DNA of 64,000 nucleotides from Pseudomonas sp. PH1b (GTDB lineage: Bacteria; Pseudomonadota; Gammaproteobacteria; Pseudomonadales; Pseudomonadaceae), in assembly GCF_000633395.1 (NCBI RefSeq), contig NZ_AYMU01000006.1, forward strand, positions 124,001-188,000. Direction: 5' to 3'. Shown here piece after piece: positions 63,990-64,000 of the stretch (its first letter is position 1; each line of letters begins with the position of its first letter). The notes below the pieces were generated by a model. That model was not told the origin of the DNA, ran no database searches, and saw nothing but the letters and a program-made list of their open reading frames with translations. Position numbers and translations under genes: made by a program.

Positions 63990-64000
63990 CTGCGCGGGGC

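Overview
The window looks like chromosomal DNA from a Pseudomonas of the fluorescens group. It has high GC, GTAGGAGC-type REP/REPIN repeats in nearly every larger gap, a TriABC-type RND pump, a TonB2-ExbB1-ExbD1 cluster, and arylsulfatase and alkylsulfatase genes whose lengths and active-site positions match those known from P. aeruginosa and P. putida. I saw no rRNA, tRNA, insertion sequence, prophage or CRISPR array. Every gene assignment rests on reading the sequence and on remembered families; no database search was run.

Layout. 1-7000: the end of an HlyD-type adaptor, an aldo/keto reductase, a LysR/SDR divergent pair, a small membrane protein and a BetT-type choline transporter with a perfect operator palindrome upstream. 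7000-20000: a sulfur block holding serine acetyltransferase (epsC) divergent from D-cysteine desulfhydrase (dcyD), the cystine importer tcyJLN, two tandem SfnB-like flavoproteins, a DszA/NtaA-type flavin monooxygenase and metQNI; a 22-codon leader frame is coupled to the first sfnB-like gene. 20000-33000: a methyltransferase, a large exported glycosidase-like protein, triABC, an OLD/RecF-like ATPase and a polar amino acid ABC importer. 33000-41500: an unlinked MetQ, an AT-rich cassette of two exported proteins of unknown function, an atypical sigma54-type activator with an RBBP9-like hydrolase, tonB2-exbB1-exbD1, a small beta-rich protein faintly like avidin, and a LysR regulator.

41500-47700 is an accessory-like stretch: exported ankyrin protein, deaminase, CynX-type MFS carrier, a lone DUF6392 (pyocin-immunity-like) gene, a long non-coding repeat region, a DUF2975/HTH pair, a lipoprotein, and a SUKH-type protein with a small partner. 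47700-62840 is a sulfate-ester utilisation region: arylsulfotransferase-like propeller protein, TonB receptor, two related LysR regulators, a phosphonate-monoester-hydrolase-type sulfatase, the alkylsulfatase dioxygenase atsK, and atsR-atsBC-atsA. The window closes with a fatty acid desaturase.

How the genes fit together: roughly half of them serve growth on sulfur sources other than sulfate or cysteine. Sulfate esters would cross the outer membrane by the TonB receptor and the inner membrane by AtsRBC, and would be cleaved by AtsA, AtsK or the second sulfatase. Sulfones and sulfonates would be handled by the flavin enzymes, and cystine and methionine imported by TcyJLN and MetQNI. A 34-bp box shared by two sulfatase loci (27/34 identical) and a degenerate TTCGTTAAGGAATA-type dyad near several of these genes suggest shared regulation.
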